From the NCBI GenBank assembly GCA_016183815.1, contig JACPDW010000006.1, forward strand, positions 173,974 through 237,973: 64,000 nt of DNA, read 5' to 3'. A program made the translations under genes and the position numbers. Source of the DNA: Flavobacteriia bacterium (GTDB lineage Bacteria; Bacteroidota; Bacteroidia; Flavobacteriales_D; Crocinitomicaceae). Within the stretch, counting starts at the first letter, position 1. Each line of letters starts with the position of its first letter. The notes below the pieces were generated by a model. The model was not told the DNA's origin. It worked only from the letters and a program-made list of their open reading frames with translations, and made no database searches. Shown in pieces: positions 1 to 10,556 of the stretch.

Positions 1-53
1 CAATGAATGTAGAAATTTTAAAATGGATTGAATTGAATAGAATGCAATTTTAA
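1..53 (+). CDS. C-terminal end of an unidentified gene (partial)
   Basis: An open frame enters from the left edge and stops with TAA at 51-53, directly against the ATG of the next gene (TAAATG). Only about 17 codons are visible, ending in KWIELNRMQF. That is too little to name a family. The abutting stop and start suggest translational coupling with the following lipoprotein gene. It could also be a chance open frame. Confidence 0.35.
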   Translation, partial: MNVEILKWIELNRMQF

Positions 54-470
54 ATGAAAAAGAACAGTTTATTATTCATTTTATTTATTTTTTTACAATC
101 TTGTTTGTACGATTATGAATTAAAACCACTTGAACCCTATTTCATTTTCCACGATCATTCCTCTAAAGTTTGGTTAGTAGATAAAAGTTTACATTCAAAT
201 TTGGAAATTGGACCAAATAATATTCAAGAAAAGGAAATTTTAATTTTTCATAAAAATCGTAAATGTTATTTTTATTTACTTAATAATATGGCTAAAGGTG
301 CGTATAAAATAGTTGATTTTAAAATAGATGCTGAGAACAAACAACTTGTTTTTATTGAGAAAAATAAAATAGAGAAATATAATTTGTTATATTATTCACA
401 TGATAAAATTGAAATTGAAAATAAATCAAACGAGATTAAAAAATTATTAATTAGTTTTCCTGAATATTAA
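54..470 (+). CDS. Small hypothetical lipoprotein
   Basis: A 138-residue protein of unknown function. The N-terminus is a lipoprotein signal peptide: two lysines, a hydrophobic stretch, then LQSC with the lipidated cysteine at residue 17. The mature part is short, rich in Lys, Ile and Asn, with no recognisable domain. It starts directly after the stop codon of the partial upstream gene and lies about 70 bp before mpl. The signal peptide supports this start. It is probably anchored in the outer or inner membrane facing the periplasm; no specific role can be read from the sequence. Confidence 0.7.
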   Translation: MKKNSLLFILFIFLQSCLYDYELKPLEPYFIFHDHSSKVWLVDKSLHSNLEIGPNNIQEKEILIFHKNRKCYFYLLNNMAKGAYKIVDFKIDAENKQLVFIEKNKIEKYNLLYYSHDKIEIENKSNEIKKLLISFPEY

Positions 471-548
471 ATTATATCTTTGATTTACAAGTTTATACAA
501 TAAATATCAATATGTTTTACTAATTTTGTTTTAATTAAAATGAATTCA

Positions 549-1904
549 ATGCAAGTACATTTTATTGCAATAGGAGGAAGTGCAATGCATAATTTAGCCA
601 TCGCTTTAAAAAGAAAAGGGATTATAGTAACTGGTTCTGACGATGAAATTTTTGAACCATCAAAAAGTAGATTAGAAAAGGAAGGATTGTTGCCAAAAAC
701 CTTTGATTGGGATATAAAAAATATTCATTCTCAATTAGATGCTATTATTTTAGGAATGCATGCAAGAGAAGACAATCCTGAACTTACTGAAGCTAAACGA
801 CTTGGATTAAAAATTTATTCTTATCCAGAGTATTTGTATGAACAAAGTAAAGATAAAATTAGAATTGTAATTGGAGGTAGTCATGGAAAAACAACCATTA
901 CTTCAATGATTCTTCATGTATGTAAAGAATTGAATCTTTCTCCTGATTATATGGTTGGAGCTCAATTAGAAGGATATGATTGTATGGTAAAATTGAGTCA
1001 TGAAGCTCAATACATGATTTTAGAAGGCGATGAATACCTTAGTTCACCAATTGATAGAAGACCAAAATTTCATTTATATCATGCTCATATTGGACTAATA
1101 AGTGGGATTGCATGGGATCATATTAATGTATTTCCAACTTTTGAAAATTACGTAGAACAATTTAAAATTTTCATTGAAAAAATTGAAAAAAATGGACTTT
1201 TAATATATAATAAAGAAGACAATGAAGTAGATAAAATTTGTTCTAATTTTAAAGATAAATTGCGACTTTTGCCCTACTCTACACCAAATTACAAAATTAT
1301 TGATGGACAAAGTATAATAACATACCAGGACAAAGAGTATCCACTTAATATTTTTGGTCAGCACAATCTTCAAAATCTTATGGCTGCATTATTTGTTTGT
1401 AAAGAAATGGGAATTGATGATGAAGATTTTTTCAAGACAATTAAAAAGTTTAAAGGTGCTGGAAAAAGACTTGAAAAAATTTTTGAAAACAATAATTTAA
1501 CCGTTTTTAAAGATTTTGCTCATTCTCCATCTAAATTAAAAGCGACAGTTTCTGCAGTTAAAGAGAATTTTCCTAAAAAGAAACTTGTTGCCTGTATGGA
1601 ATTGCATACTTTTTCCTCTTTAAACGAGAATTTTCTTCCATTATATAAAGATTCAATGAATTCGGCAGATTCATCAATGGTTTATTTCAATCTAGAAGTT
1701 TTATTACATAAAAAACTACCTTTATTGACCGATGAGAAAGTAAAAATGTACTTTGGAGATAAAGTTCAAGTTTGTCATAATAAAGAAGATTTGTTTCAAT
1801 TTATTAAAAATGAATATGAGGAAAATACTATAATATTGTTGATGAGTTCAGGTAATTTTGACAATATCGAATATGAAAAAATCTTTAACGTATTTACAAA
1901 ATAA
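549..1904 (+). CDS. mpl: UDP-N-acetylmuramate--tripeptide ligase (Mpl), murein recycling
   Basis: Mur ligase family. Mpl joins recycled L-Ala-gamma-D-Glu-meso-DAP tripeptide to UDP-MurNAc with ATP in the cytoplasm. The N-terminal nucleotide-binding motif is HFIAIGGSAMHNLAIAL, the ATP loop is GGSHGKTTIT near residue 113, and the central and C-terminal Mur ligase domains follow, including FKDFAHSPSKLKA. Length (about 450 residues) is normal. An in-frame ATG at 540 is also possible; 549 is preferred because Mpl proteins normally begin only two or three residues before HFIAIGG, and a promoter-like TAATTTTG at 521-528 leaves little leader for the earlier start. MurC is the main alternative, but the lack of the MurC C-terminal pattern and the Mpl-type N-terminus argue for Mpl. 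Confidence 0.9.
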   Translation: MQVHFIAIGGSAMHNLAIALKRKGIIVTGSDDEIFEPSKSRLEKEGLLPKTFDWDIKNIHSQLDAIILGMHAREDNPELTEAKRLGLKIYSYPEYLYEQSKDKIRIVIGGSHGKTTITSMILHVCKELNLSPDYMVGAQLEGYDCMVKLSHEAQYMILEGDEYLSSPIDRRPKFHLYHAHIGLISGIAWDHINVFPTFENYVEQFKIFIEKIEKNGLLIYNKEDNEVDKICSNFKDKLRLLPYSTPNYKIIDGQSIITYQDKEYPLNIFGQHNLQNLMAALFVCKEMGIDDEDFFKTIKKFKGAGKRLEKIFENNNLTVFKDFAHSPSKLKATVSAVKENFPKKKLVACMELHTFSSLNENFLPLYKDSMNSADSSMVYFNLEVLLHKKLPLLTDEKVKMYFGDKVQVCHNKEDLFQFIKNEYEENTIILLMSSGNFDNIEYEKIFNVFTK

Positions 1905-1936
1905 GAAGTATATAATTTTCTAAATAAATAATTTAG

Positions 1937-2977
1937 ATGGTACAATTTGAACATATGAGATTATTTGATTATCAAAAAGAGTCCATCAAAGTAAGTTATT
2001 TTGCAGAAAAACCGTCTGCTAACATTGTCCATCGATTTTTTAAAATAAGGAATTTATCTTCTTTTTATCCATATATTGGTAAACATTTCTTCCTTAGTTA
2101 TCAGTTAATTAATAAAATTCGATACATCAATAATTATTTTAAAACTGTTAATAGTTATATAAAAAAAGAAGAATTTTTTCTACTTTATTTCGAAACTTTT
2201 CAAGCAAGAAAAAAAAGACTTCACTACAAAAAATTATTAATTTTTAAATATTTTTTAATATTTTTTGATTTTATTATTAATCGAGTTTTTCCTAAAATTA
2301 AAGGATTAAACTATCTCTATTATAAGATGTTAAAAAATAAAAGAGTATTATCTAAAGCTGAAATTTTAGGTCGATTGGTAGCCAATGGTTTTGAAATTGT
2401 TCATTTTGAAAACATTGATGGATTTTGTTATGTTTTAAGCAAAAAAAAAGAAGAAAACTATGGAAATGCTACAAGTAGTTATGGTATAATCTTTAAAATG
2501 AACCGTATTGGTTTAGGAGGTAAATATTTTTCATTATACAAGATAAGAACCATGCATTCCTATTCAGAATACTTGCAAGATTATATGATAAACCAAGAAG
2601 GATTTGATGTAAATGGTAAATTAAAAAATGATTTTAGAGTTACTCCCTGGGGTCACTTTTTTAGACGATTATGGATTGATGAACTACCTCAAATCATCAA
2701 CTTAATCAAAAGAGATATTAAACTCGTAGGTTTACGACCCGTAAGTAAATCTTATTATGAAATTTTACCAGAAGACTTAAAAAAGGCAAGAATTAAGTAC
2801 AGACCTGGTTTGATTGCACCTTATGTTTGTTTAAACTATCCAACCACTTTTGAAGGTATAATAGAATCAGAAAGAAAATACATACAAGATAAAAGCAAAA
2901 ATCCTTACTTTACAGACATTAAATACTTTTTTTTCGCTGTATATAATATTTTAATAAAAGGCAAAAGAAGTGCGTAA
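1937..2977 (+). CDS. Undecaprenyl-phosphate sugar phosphotransferase (bacterial sugar transferase)
   Basis: The C-terminal half is a bacterial sugar transferase domain (WcaJ/WbaP type), which moves a sugar-1-phosphate from a UDP-sugar to undecaprenyl phosphate to start a glycan repeat. Visible motifs are YKIRTMHS, WIDELPQIINLIKRD (catalytic Asp-Glu) and LVGLRPVS, then KYRPGLIAPY. The N-terminal 170 residues are rich in aromatic and basic residues and lack the usual run of four membrane helices, so the protein resembles the compact PglC-like class with an unusual N-terminal extension. An internal ATG at 1955 is a possible start. It sits alone between mpl and the convergent clpC, so its glycan pathway is not shown by neighbours; an export protein lies 15 kb away. 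Confidence 0.8.
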   Translation: MVQFEHMRLFDYQKESIKVSYFAEKPSANIVHRFFKIRNLSSFYPYIGKHFFLSYQLINKIRYINNYFKTVNSYIKKEEFFLLYFETFQARKKRLHYKKLLIFKYFLIFFDFIINRVFPKIKGLNYLYYKMLKNKRVLSKAEILGRLVANGFEIVHFENIDGFCYVLSKKKEENYGNATSSYGIIFKMNRIGLGGKYFSLYKIRTMHSYSEYLQDYMINQEGFDVNGKLKNDFRVTPWGHFFRRLWIDELPQIINLIKRDIKLVGLRPVSKSYYEILPEDLKKARIKYRPGLIAPYVCLNYPTTFEGIIESERKYIQDKSKNPYFTDIKYFFFAVYNILIKGKRSA

Positions 2978-2981
2978 AAAC

Positions 2982-5507
2982 TTACGATTTCTGTTTACTT
3001 TTTCCTTTACTTATCTTTACACTTAAAGCATTCTTTTCAGTATTTACATCCATTACGATTTTATCACCTTCAACTAAGTTTGCTTTTATAATTTCCTCAG
3101 CTAAAGGATCTTCTATATACTTTTGAATAGCTCTTTTTAATGGTCTAGCACCAAATTTTTCATCATAACCTTGATCTACAATAAAATCTTTCGCATTTTT
3201 TGTCAATTCTATTGAATAACCTAAATTATTGATTCTTTGATACAATTTTTCTAATTCTAAATCAATAATTATATGAATATTTTCACGAGTAAGATTTTTA
3301 AAAATAATCATATCGTCCATTCTGTTTAGGAATTCTGGCGAGAAAGCTTTTCGTAAAGCATTTTGAATTACCACTTTACTGTTTTCTTCTTTTTGTTCAG
3401 TTTGAGTTTTTGTACCGAAGCCAACACCTGTACCAAAATCAGCTAATTGTCTTGCACCAATGTTAGAAGTCATAATCAAAATAGTATTTTTAAAATCAAC
3501 TTTTCTTCCTAAACCATCAGTCATGTGACCATCATCAAGTACTTGTAAAAGTAAATTAAACACATCAGGATGAGCTTTTTCAATCTCATCTAATAAAATT
3601 ATTGAATAAGGTTTTCTTCGAACTTTTTCAGTCAACTGACCCCCTTCTTCATAACCAACATATCCTGGAGGAGCACCTACTAATCTAGAGATTGAAAATT
3701 TCTCCATATATTCAGACATATCAATTCTAATTAAAGCATCTTCAGAATCAAATAAATATTTAGACAACACTTTGGCCAACTGCGTTTTCCCAACTCCTGT
3801 TGGACCTAAAAAGAAAAACGAACCAATTGGTTTATTAGGATCCTTTAACCCAGCTCGATTTCTTTGAATAGCTTTAACAACTTTATCCACCGCTTCATCT
3901 TGACCGATAACTTTACCTTTTAGTTCAATGCCCATGTTGGCAAGTTTTCCACTTTCTTTTTGAGCGATTCTTGTGACAGGAATACCACACATCATTGAAA
4001 CAACTTCTGCAACATTTTCTTCAGTAACTTCAATGCGTTTCGCTTTACTAGCATCTTCCCATTTTTTCTTTTCAAAATCTAATTTCTCTAAAATCTGACG
4101 TTCTTCATCTCTAATGCTTGCTGCTAATTCATATTGTTGACTTTTTATCACTTCACTTTTTCTAGATTTAGCTTCTTCTAATTGTAATTCTAAATCTAAA
4201 ATTTCCTTTGGAACATTAATATTAGTAATGTGAACCCTTGATCCTACCTCATCTAAAGCGTCGATGGCTTTGTCTGGTAAATGTCTATCCGAAATATACC
4301 TATCAGTAAGTTTTACACAAGCATTAATAGCTTCCGGAGTAAAAGAAACCATGTGATGCTCTTCGTATTTTTCTTTGATATTATTTAGAATTTGAATGGT
4401 TTCATCTACAGAGGTTGGTTCAATTAAAACTTTTTGAAAACGTCTTTCTAGAGCTCCATCTTTTTCAATATATTGACGATATTCATCTAAAGTAGTAGCA
4501 CCAATTGCTTGCATTTCACCTCTCGCTAAGGCAGGTTTAAACATATTTGAAGCATCTAAACTACCACTAGCACCTCCTGCTCCAATTATTGTATGAATTT
4601 CATCGATAAACAAAATAACATCAGGATTTTTTTCAATTTCTTGCATGACGGCTTTCATTCGTTCTTCAAATTGTCCTCGATATTTTGTACCAGCGACTAA
4701 AGATGCCAAATCCAATGAAACAATTCTTTTGTTAAATAAAATTCTTGAAACTTTTCTTTGAACAATTCTTAAAGCTAAACCTTCTGCAATAGCACTTTTT
4801 CCAACACCTGGTTCACCAATCAAAATAGGATTATTTTTCTTTCTTCTAGATAATATTTGGCTCACACGTTCAATTTCTTTTTCACGTCCAACTATTGGGT
4901 CAAGTTTACCAGATTCAGCCAGTTTGGTTAAATCTCTTCCAAAATTATCCAATACAGGGGTTTTAGATTTTGGGTCTGCAGATTTTTTTTGCGCAGCACT
5001 AAAGCTTTCTCCTTCGTCATCCATAGAGCCCGGAAATTTAGATTTGGGTAAATTCATTTCTTTAAAATTTTGTAATTCAGTTTTTACTACTTCGTATGTA
5101 ATACCATATTTGTTTAACAAAAGCCCACAAGAGCTGTCTTCATTTTTTAAAATTGCAAGTAAAATATGTTCTGTTCCAATCCACTCACTTCTAAAATTTT
5201 TTGCTTCTAGCCAAGCAATTTTTAAAACACGCTCTGCTTGTTTAACTAAAGGAATACTATTGTTGTTAATGAGATTAGTTTCTCCGATAAATGTTTGATT
5301 TTTAGATAAATTAAGATCTATTTCTTCTTTCAAATTGTTAATTTCAATATGGAAGTTTTTTAAAATATCCAAAGCCCTTCCCGAACCTTGCTTAATTATT
5401 CCTAATAATAAATGTTCAACATTCACAGAATCATTGTTTAAACGTATGGCTTCATCCTTGCTAAACGACAACACCTCTTTAAATCTTGGTGAAAATTTCG
5501 CGTCCAT
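2982..5507 (-). CDS. clpC: ATP-dependent Clp protease ATP-binding subunit ClpC
   Basis: A double-AAA+ unfoldase of 841 residues that feeds substrates to ClpP. Order of parts: paired Clp N-domain repeats (residues 1-145), first AAA+ module with GEPGVGKSAIAEG near 230, a middle region with a UVR-like coiled coil (QYELAASIRDEERQ, about 440-455) typical of ClpC rather than ClpA or ClpB, second AAA+ module with GPTGVGKTQLAK near 565, and the C-terminal D2-small domain. Length is normal for ClpC. It is divergent from gyrA with about 220 bp between, and its last codons nearly touch the convergent sugar transferase. Confidence 0.95.
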   Translation of the reverse strand: MDAKFSPRFKEVLSFSKDEAIRLNNDSVNVEHLLLGIIKQGSGRALDILKNFHIEINNLKEEIDLNLSKNQTFIGETNLINNNSIPLVKQAERVLKIAWLEAKNFRSEWIGTEHILLAILKNEDSSCGLLLNKYGITYEVVKTELQNFKEMNLPKSKFPGSMDDEGESFSAAQKKSADPKSKTPVLDNFGRDLTKLAESGKLDPIVGREKEIERVSQILSRRKKNNPILIGEPGVGKSAIAEGLALRIVQRKVSRILFNKRIVSLDLASLVAGTKYRGQFEERMKAVMQEIEKNPDVILFIDEIHTIIGAGGASGSLDASNMFKPALARGEMQAIGATTLDEYRQYIEKDGALERRFQKVLIEPTSVDETIQILNNIKEKYEEHHMVSFTPEAINACVKLTDRYISDRHLPDKAIDALDEVGSRVHITNINVPKEILDLELQLEEAKSRKSEVIKSQQYELAASIRDEERQILEKLDFEKKKWEDASKAKRIEVTEENVAEVVSMMCGIPVTRIAQKESGKLANMGIELKGKVIGQDEAVDKVVKAIQRNRAGLKDPNKPIGSFFFLGPTGVGKTQLAKVLSKYLFDSEDALIRIDMSEYMEKFSISRLVGAPPGYVGYEEGGQLTEKVRRKPYSIILLDEIEKAHPDVFNLLLQVLDDGHMTDGLGRKVDFKNTILIMTSNIGARQLADFGTGVGFGTKTQTEQKEENSKVVIQNALRKAFSPEFLNRMDDMIIFKNLTRENIHIIIDLELEKLYQRINNLGYSIELTKNAKDFIVDQGYDEKFGARPLKRAIQKYIEDPLAEEIIKANLVEGDKIVMDVNTEKNALSVKISKGKSKQKS

Positions 5508-5728
5508 GTTACATTTTTTTTTGCTAAATAAATACTTTTTTATCTAAGGTACAAATTTATTCCTATTTTTTTATTATAGATTACACAGTAAAAATCAATT
5601 TTGCACAAAAATTTGTTTATAAAAGTTGATAAATAATTGTTATTACTCATAAAAATTTCATAAAAAATAACTAAATTCGCCCCCTTGTAATATACAAAAA
5701 TTATACATTTTTATTTAGAAAAGACAAT

Positions 5729-8269
5729 ATGGCAGACGGAGAAAGAATTATACAGATAAATATTGAAGATGAAATGAAATCAGCTTATATCGATTATTCG
5801 ATGTCAGTTATAGTTTCAAGAGCACTTCCTGATGTGAGAGATGGTTTTAAACCAGTTCATAGAAGGGTTTTGTTCGGAATGCAAGATCTTGGAGTTTATT
5901 CTAATCGTCCACATAAAAAATCAGCGAGAATTGTCGGTGAAGTACTAGGTAAGTATCACCCCCATGGAGATTCTTCTGTCTATGACACAATGGTTCGAAT
6001 GGCTCAAGATTGGTCACTTCGTTATCCTTTAGTTGACGGTCAAGGAAACTTTGGGTCGGTCGATGGTGATAGTCCTGCAGCTATGCGATATACAGAAGCA
6101 AGACTTCGAAAAATTGCGGAAGAAATGTTGGAAGATTTAGATAAAGAAACAGTAAACTTTACTCCAAACTTTGATGACAGTTTAGAAGAACCAAGTGTAT
6201 TGCCAACAAAAATTCCTAATTTATTAATAAATGGTGCTTCTGGAATCGCAGTTGGTATGGCAACAAACATGGCACCTCATAACCTTACTGAGGTTGTCAA
6301 TGCTTGTATTGCTTACATCGACAATAATGACTTACCTGTTGAAGATTTTATTCATTATATTAAAGCCCCAGATTTTCCAACAGGAGGTATAATTTATGGT
6401 TATGAAGGTGTGAAAGAAGCTTTAAGCACTGGAAGGGGGAGAATTGTAATCAGAGCAAAAGCCGAAATTGAAGAAGTGAACGGTAGAGAACAAATTATTG
6501 TTACAGAAATACCTTATCAAGTAAATAAATCTGAGTTAATTAAAAAAACTGCTGAACTTGTAAACGACAAAAAAATTGAAGGAATATCAGATATAAGAGA
6601 TGAATCCGATAGAAACGGAATGAGAATTGTATATGAATTAAAAAGAGACGCTATTTCCAATGTTGTTTTAAACAAATTATATAAATATACTTCTCTACAA
6701 ACTTCATTTTCAGTTAATAATATCTGTTTAGTTGATGGAAGACCTCAACTTTTGAATACAAAACAAATGATTTCAAACTTTGTATCATTTAGACATGAAG
6801 TGGTAATCCGAAGAACAACATTTGACCTAAGAAAAGCTGAAGAAAGAGCACATATTTTAGAAGGATTAATCATTGCTTCTGATAATATTGATGAAGTAAT
6901 TGAGATTATTAAAAAATCTGCAAGTCCAGATGAGGCAAGAGTTAATTTAATGAATCGTTTTCAGCTATCTGATATTCAATCGAGAGCCATTGTTGATATG
7001 CGATTAAGACAATTAACAGGCTTAGAACAAGATAAATTACGTAAAGAATATGCTGATTTAATGGCACTTATTGCTGATTTAAAAGACATTTTGGCAAATG
7101 AAAGTCGTAGAATGCAAATCATCAAAGATGAATTAATTTACGTTAAAGAAAAATATGGAGATGAAAGAAAATCTCGAATAGAATATGCAGCAAGTGAGAT
7201 GAGAATTGAAGATTTAATTCCAGACGATGAAGTTGTAATCACTATCTCTCATGCAGGTTACATTAAAAGAACAATTTTAACAGAATATAAAGTACAAAAT
7301 AGAGGTGGAATGGGATCTAAAGGTTCCGCTACTCGAGATAAAGATTTCCTTGAACATTTGTTTGTTGCAACAAACCATAATTATCTTTTAATTTTTACTG
7401 AAAAAGGTCGATGTTTCTGGATGAGAGCTTATGAAATTCCAGAAGGAAACAAATTGTCAAAAGGTAGAGCTATTCAAAATTTGTTAAATATTGAACAAGA
7501 CGATAAAGTAAAAGCCTATGTGAAAGTTCAAGATTTGACCGATAAAGAGTATGTTGAGAATAACTTTATCATCATGTGTACAAAAGAAGGAATAATTAAA
7601 AAAACCTCCCTTGAAGCTTATTCTCGTCCTAGAAGTAACGGTATCAATGCAATCACTATTAGAGAAGGTGATGAATTGTTAGAAGCAAAATTAACTGACG
7701 GCACAAATGAAATGATTATTGCAACAAAAGCTGGAAAAGCAATACGTTTCAATGAAAGTAAAGTACGACCAATGGGTAGAAATGCCTCTGGTGTAAAAGC
7801 GGTTACATTAGCAGGAAAAGAAGACGAAGTTGTTGGATTAATTTGTGTTAAAGATTCTTCTGAGACTATTTTAGTTGTTTCTGAAAAAGGATATGGTAAA
7901 AGATCCTACTTAAACGACCCAGAAGACAATGAACCAGTTTATCGTGTAACAAACAGAGGTGGAAAAGGGGTAAAAACAATTTCTATCACTGACAAAACTG
8001 GTCCTTTAATGGCAATCAAACTGGTTACTGATGAAGACGATTTAATGATTATTACAAAATCAGGTATTACCATCAGAATGCACATTGATACCATCAGAAC
8101 AATGGGAAGAGCCGCACAAGGTGTTCGTTTAATCAATTTAAAAGGAAATTCAGAAATTGCAGCTATTGCTCGCGTTCCAAGAACAGAAGACGAAGAAATT
8201 GAAGGAGAGAGTGATGAATTAAATGAAAATGGCACGGAGTTTGAAAATGATAATAATAATAATGAATAA
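5729..8269 (+). CDS. gyrA: DNA gyrase subunit A
   Basis: Type IIA topoisomerase cleavage subunit, 846 residues, acting with GyrB to introduce negative supercoils. The winged-helix region contains [10 protein letters not shown] with the DNA-linking tyrosine at residue 121. The C-terminal beta-pinwheel has a clear GyrA box, [10 protein letters not shown], which separates GyrA from ParC. The end is an acidic, Asn-rich tail (residues about 825-846). The start [16 protein letters not shown] is the usual flavobacterial GyrA N-terminus. A TAAATTCG element at 5672-5679 may be the -7 box. The downstream TPR gene starts 10 bp after the stop and is probably cotranscribed. Confidence 0.97.
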   Translation: MADGERIIQINIEDEMKSAYIDYSMSVIVSRALPDVRDGFKPVHRRVLFGMQDLGVYSNRPHKKSARIVGEVLGKYHPHGDSSVYDTMVRMAQDWSLRYPLVDGQGNFGSVDGDSPAAMRYTEARLRKIAEEMLEDLDKETVNFTPNFDDSLEEPSVLPTKIPNLLINGASGIAVGMATNMAPHNLTEVVNACIAYIDNNDLPVEDFIHYIKAPDFPTGGIIYGYEGVKEALSTGRGRIVIRAKAEIEEVNGREQIIVTEIPYQVNKSELIKKTAELVNDKKIEGISDIRDESDRNGMRIVYELKRDAISNVVLNKLYKYTSLQTSFSVNNICLVDGRPQLLNTKQMISNFVSFRHEVVIRRTTFDLRKAEERAHILEGLIIASDNIDEVIEIIKKSASPDEARVNLMNRFQLSDIQSRAIVDMRLRQLTGLEQDKLRKEYADLMALIADLKDILANESRRMQIIKDELIYVKEKYGDERKSRIEYAASEMRIEDLIPDDEVVITISHAGYIKRTILTEYKVQNRGGMGSKGSATRDKDFLEHLFVATNHNYLLIFTEKGRCFWMRAYEIPEGNKLSKGRAIQNLLNIEQDDKVKAYVKVQDLTDKEYVENNFIIMCTKEGIIKKTSLEAYSRPRSNGINAITIREGDELLEAKLTDGTNEMIIATKAGKAIRFNESKVRPMGRNASGVKAVTLAGKEDEVVGLICVKDSSETILVVSEKGYGKRSYLNDPEDNEPVYRVTNRGGKGVKTISITDKTGPLMAIKLVTDEDDLMIITKSGITIRMHIDTIRTMGRAAQGVRLINLKGNSEIAAIARVPRTEDEEIEGESDELNENGTEFENDNNNNE

Positions 8270-8279
8270 TATAAATTTT

Positions 8280-9392
8280 ATGAAAAAACTGAGCATCATA
8301 GTTTTAACTATAATTGTTTTTAATTTAAATTCTTATTCTCAAAAAGCTAATGTTACTTCTGCTGTTTTAGAATATAGAAAGTATAATCCCTATATGGGTG
8401 ATTTTGAAGGATCTGCTAAAGCAATAGATTTAGCTAAAAAATATATTGATTTAGCTTATGAACATCCTGAAACCAAGGAAGATGAAAAAATGATTTTTCA
8501 TAGAGGAGCTATTTATTATTGTTTGATTGAAATCAGTCAAATTTTACCTAATAGAAAAATTGACGAAAAAACGCTTGAAGAATACTTTACTATTGCAAAA
8601 ACCTCACTTACTAAAGTGTATCAAAATCCAAAAGGAAAATTCAAAACAGATGCTGATGATTTTGTAAAAATGCGTCATTCTATGGTATTTAATATGGGAT
8701 TAAAATCTTTTGAAGAAAAAAAATACAATATGGCAGGAATGATGTTTGTCGCTGCATATCAAATTAAACAGTTAATAGGTGTTGAAGATTTAGATGCTAA
8801 AAAAAATGCTTTAGTTTGTATGAGTAACGAAATCGTTGGTTTTTCAAAAGATAAAATGTTAGATAGTATTATTGATAGAGCAAAAATATACCATGAAGCA
8901 TTTCCTAAAGAAATTGATCCATTAAAAATTCTTTTTCAAACTTATTATGAAAAAGGTGATAAAGCGGAATCTGAAAAAGTAGTTAAAGAAGCAATAGAAA
9001 TCAATCCAAACGATAAAACTTTATTTTATTCTATTGGAACAATTTATATGGAAATGAAACAATATGATATTGCTGAAATTAATTTGCAAAAAGCCATTCA
9101 AATTGATCCAGAATATATTGAAGCACTTTATCAACTGGGAGCGTATTATGTAGAAGTTGCAGGTGGTTTAAAAGACCAAGCCAATCAGTTAAAATTTGGT
9201 GATCCAAAATACGATGAAATGATTACTAAAAGTGACGATTATTATAAAAAGGCACTTGTTCCATTAGAAGCTTATATTACTAAACAACCTAAAGACAAAG
9301 ATGTATTAAACATTTTATTTCAAATTTATAAAAGTTTAAAAAACACTGAAAAAGCTTTAGAATACAAAAAAAGAGCAGAGGAAATAAAATAA
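8280..9392 (+). CDS. Secreted tetratricopeptide-repeat protein
   Basis: About 370 residues with an N-terminal signal peptide (MKKLSIIVLTIIVFNLNSYSQ) and TPR units in the second half, most clearly KTLFYSIGTIYMEMKQYDIA and AEINLQKAIQIDPEYIEALY. TPRs form superhelical protein-binding surfaces; the partner is unknown. The frame stays open upstream into the end of gyrA, but the ATG at 8280 is chosen because it begins the signal peptide and does not overlap gyrA. It likely acts in the periplasm. It is convergent with bshA. Such TPR genes behind gyrA recur in flavobacteria, a known association without assigned function. Confidence 0.8.
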   Translation: MKKLSIIVLTIIVFNLNSYSQKANVTSAVLEYRKYNPYMGDFEGSAKAIDLAKKYIDLAYEHPETKEDEKMIFHRGAIYYCLIEISQILPNRKIDEKTLEEYFTIAKTSLTKVYQNPKGKFKTDADDFVKMRHSMVFNMGLKSFEEKKYNMAGMMFVAAYQIKQLIGVEDLDAKKNALVCMSNEIVGFSKDKMLDSIIDRAKIYHEAFPKEIDPLKILFQTYYEKGDKAESEKVVKEAIEINPNDKTLFYSIGTIYMEMKQYDIAEINLQKAIQIDPEYIEALYQLGAYYVEVAGGLKDQANQLKFGDPKYDEMITKSDDYYKKALVPLEAYITKQPKDKDVLNILFQIYKSLKNTEKALEYKKRAEEIK

Positions 9393-9411
9393 GTTTTACA
9401 TTACAAAAATC

Positions 9412-10554
9412 TTACTCTAAGGATTGTTTTTGTTTGTGAACTACTTCGTCGTAAAGTTTTTCGTACATAGGTAAAATTCTATCAATTGAAAATTCTTTAG
9501 CTCTGCTAAATGCTTGATTTCTAAATTTTTGTTTTAATTTTTCATCAGATAATAACTTTATAGCATTATTTGCCATATCTTCTATATCCCCCACATAAGA
9601 AAGATAACCTGAAAACCCATGAATATTCACTTCAGGAATTCCTCCTGTATTAGATGAAATCACTGGAACACCTACAGCCATCGCTTCAAGGGCGGCTAGG
9701 CCAAAACTTTCAGTTTCAGAGGGTAAAAGAAATAAATCACTTATTTCCAATACATGAGCTGTATCCCTAACTTTTCCAATAAATATTATATCTTGACAGA
9801 TTTTTAATTCCCTAGCAAGATGCTCTGCATGTCCACGTTCTGGACCATCACCAGTTAACAATAACTTAGAAGGACTTTTTTCTCTAATTTTTGAAAATAT
9901 TAAAATTACGTCTTCAATTCTTTTTACTTTTCTAAAATTTGAAGTATGTGTAATTATCATTTCATCATCAGAAGCATATCTCCTTCTTAAATCCATATCA
10001 ACTTCTTTAAGTACTTCTTTTGTTTCAATAAAATTTGGAATTACAGAGATTGGTTTTTCTGTTTCAAAATGATGGTATGTATCTTTTTTTAAACTTTCAG
10101 AAACGGCAGTTATTGCATTTGATTGATTTAGACAAAAAGTAATAACAGGCTCAAAAGACTGATCTTTACCAACCAAAGTTATATCTGTTCCATGTAAAGT
10201 TGTAATGAATGGTATTTCTATGCCTTCTGTTTTCAAAATTTGTTGAGCCATAAAAGCAGCAGAGGCATGAGGTATTGCATAATGAACATGTAACAAATCT
10301 AATTTTTCATACTTCACCACATCAACTAATTTGCTGGCTAATACGGTTTCATAAGGTTGGAATTCAAAAAGAGGATAATCACTTACAGAGACTTCATGAT
10401 AATAAATGTTTTTTCGAAAACTTCCTAAACGAACAGGTTGCGAATAGGACACAAAATGGATTTCATGACCTTTTTCAGCAAGTGCTATTCCAAGTTCTGT
10501 TGCTACTACTCCACTACCTCCGTAAGTTGGATAAAGTACTATTCCAATTCTCAT
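9412..10554 (-). CDS. bshA: N-acetyl-alpha-D-glucosaminyl L-malate synthase BshA (bacillithiol)
   Basis: GT-B fold glycosyltransferase of 380 residues making GlcNAc-malate, the first step of bacillithiol synthesis. The N-terminus MRIGIVLYPTYGGSGVVATE is diagnostic of BshA. The family-4 core follows, with HVHYAIPHASAAF, ITTLHGTDITLVG, VIPNFIETK and the nucleotide-binding SETESFGLAALEAMA. It follows the glycoside hydrolase gene after 2 bp, so the two form an operon. The cysteine-adding enzyme BshC is encoded about 14 kb away at 24.5 kb; the deacetylase BshB is not in this window. Confidence 0.93.
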   Translation of the reverse strand: MRIGIVLYPTYGGSGVVATELGIALAEKGHEIHFVSYSQPVRLGSFRKNIYYHEVSVSDYPLFEFQPYETVLASKLVDVVKYEKLDLLHVHYAIPHASAAFMAQQILKTEGIEIPFITTLHGTDITLVGKDQSFEPVITFCLNQSNAITAVSESLKKDTYHHFETEKPISVIPNFIETKEVLKEVDMDLRRRYASDDEMIITHTSNFRKVKRIEDVILIFSKIREKSPSKLLLTGDGPERGHAEHLARELKICQDIIFIGKVRDTAHVLEISDLFLLPSETESFGLAALEAMAVGVPVISSNTGGIPEVNIHGFSGYLSYVGDIEDMANNAIKLLSDEKLKQKFRNQAFSRAKEFSIDRILPMYEKLYDEVVHKQKQSLE

Positions 10555-10556
10555 AA

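Noticed and set aside
4924..5298. Open frame on the plus strand inside clpC
   Set aside because: Antisense to a conserved gene, no family resemblance; arises from the opposite codon pattern.
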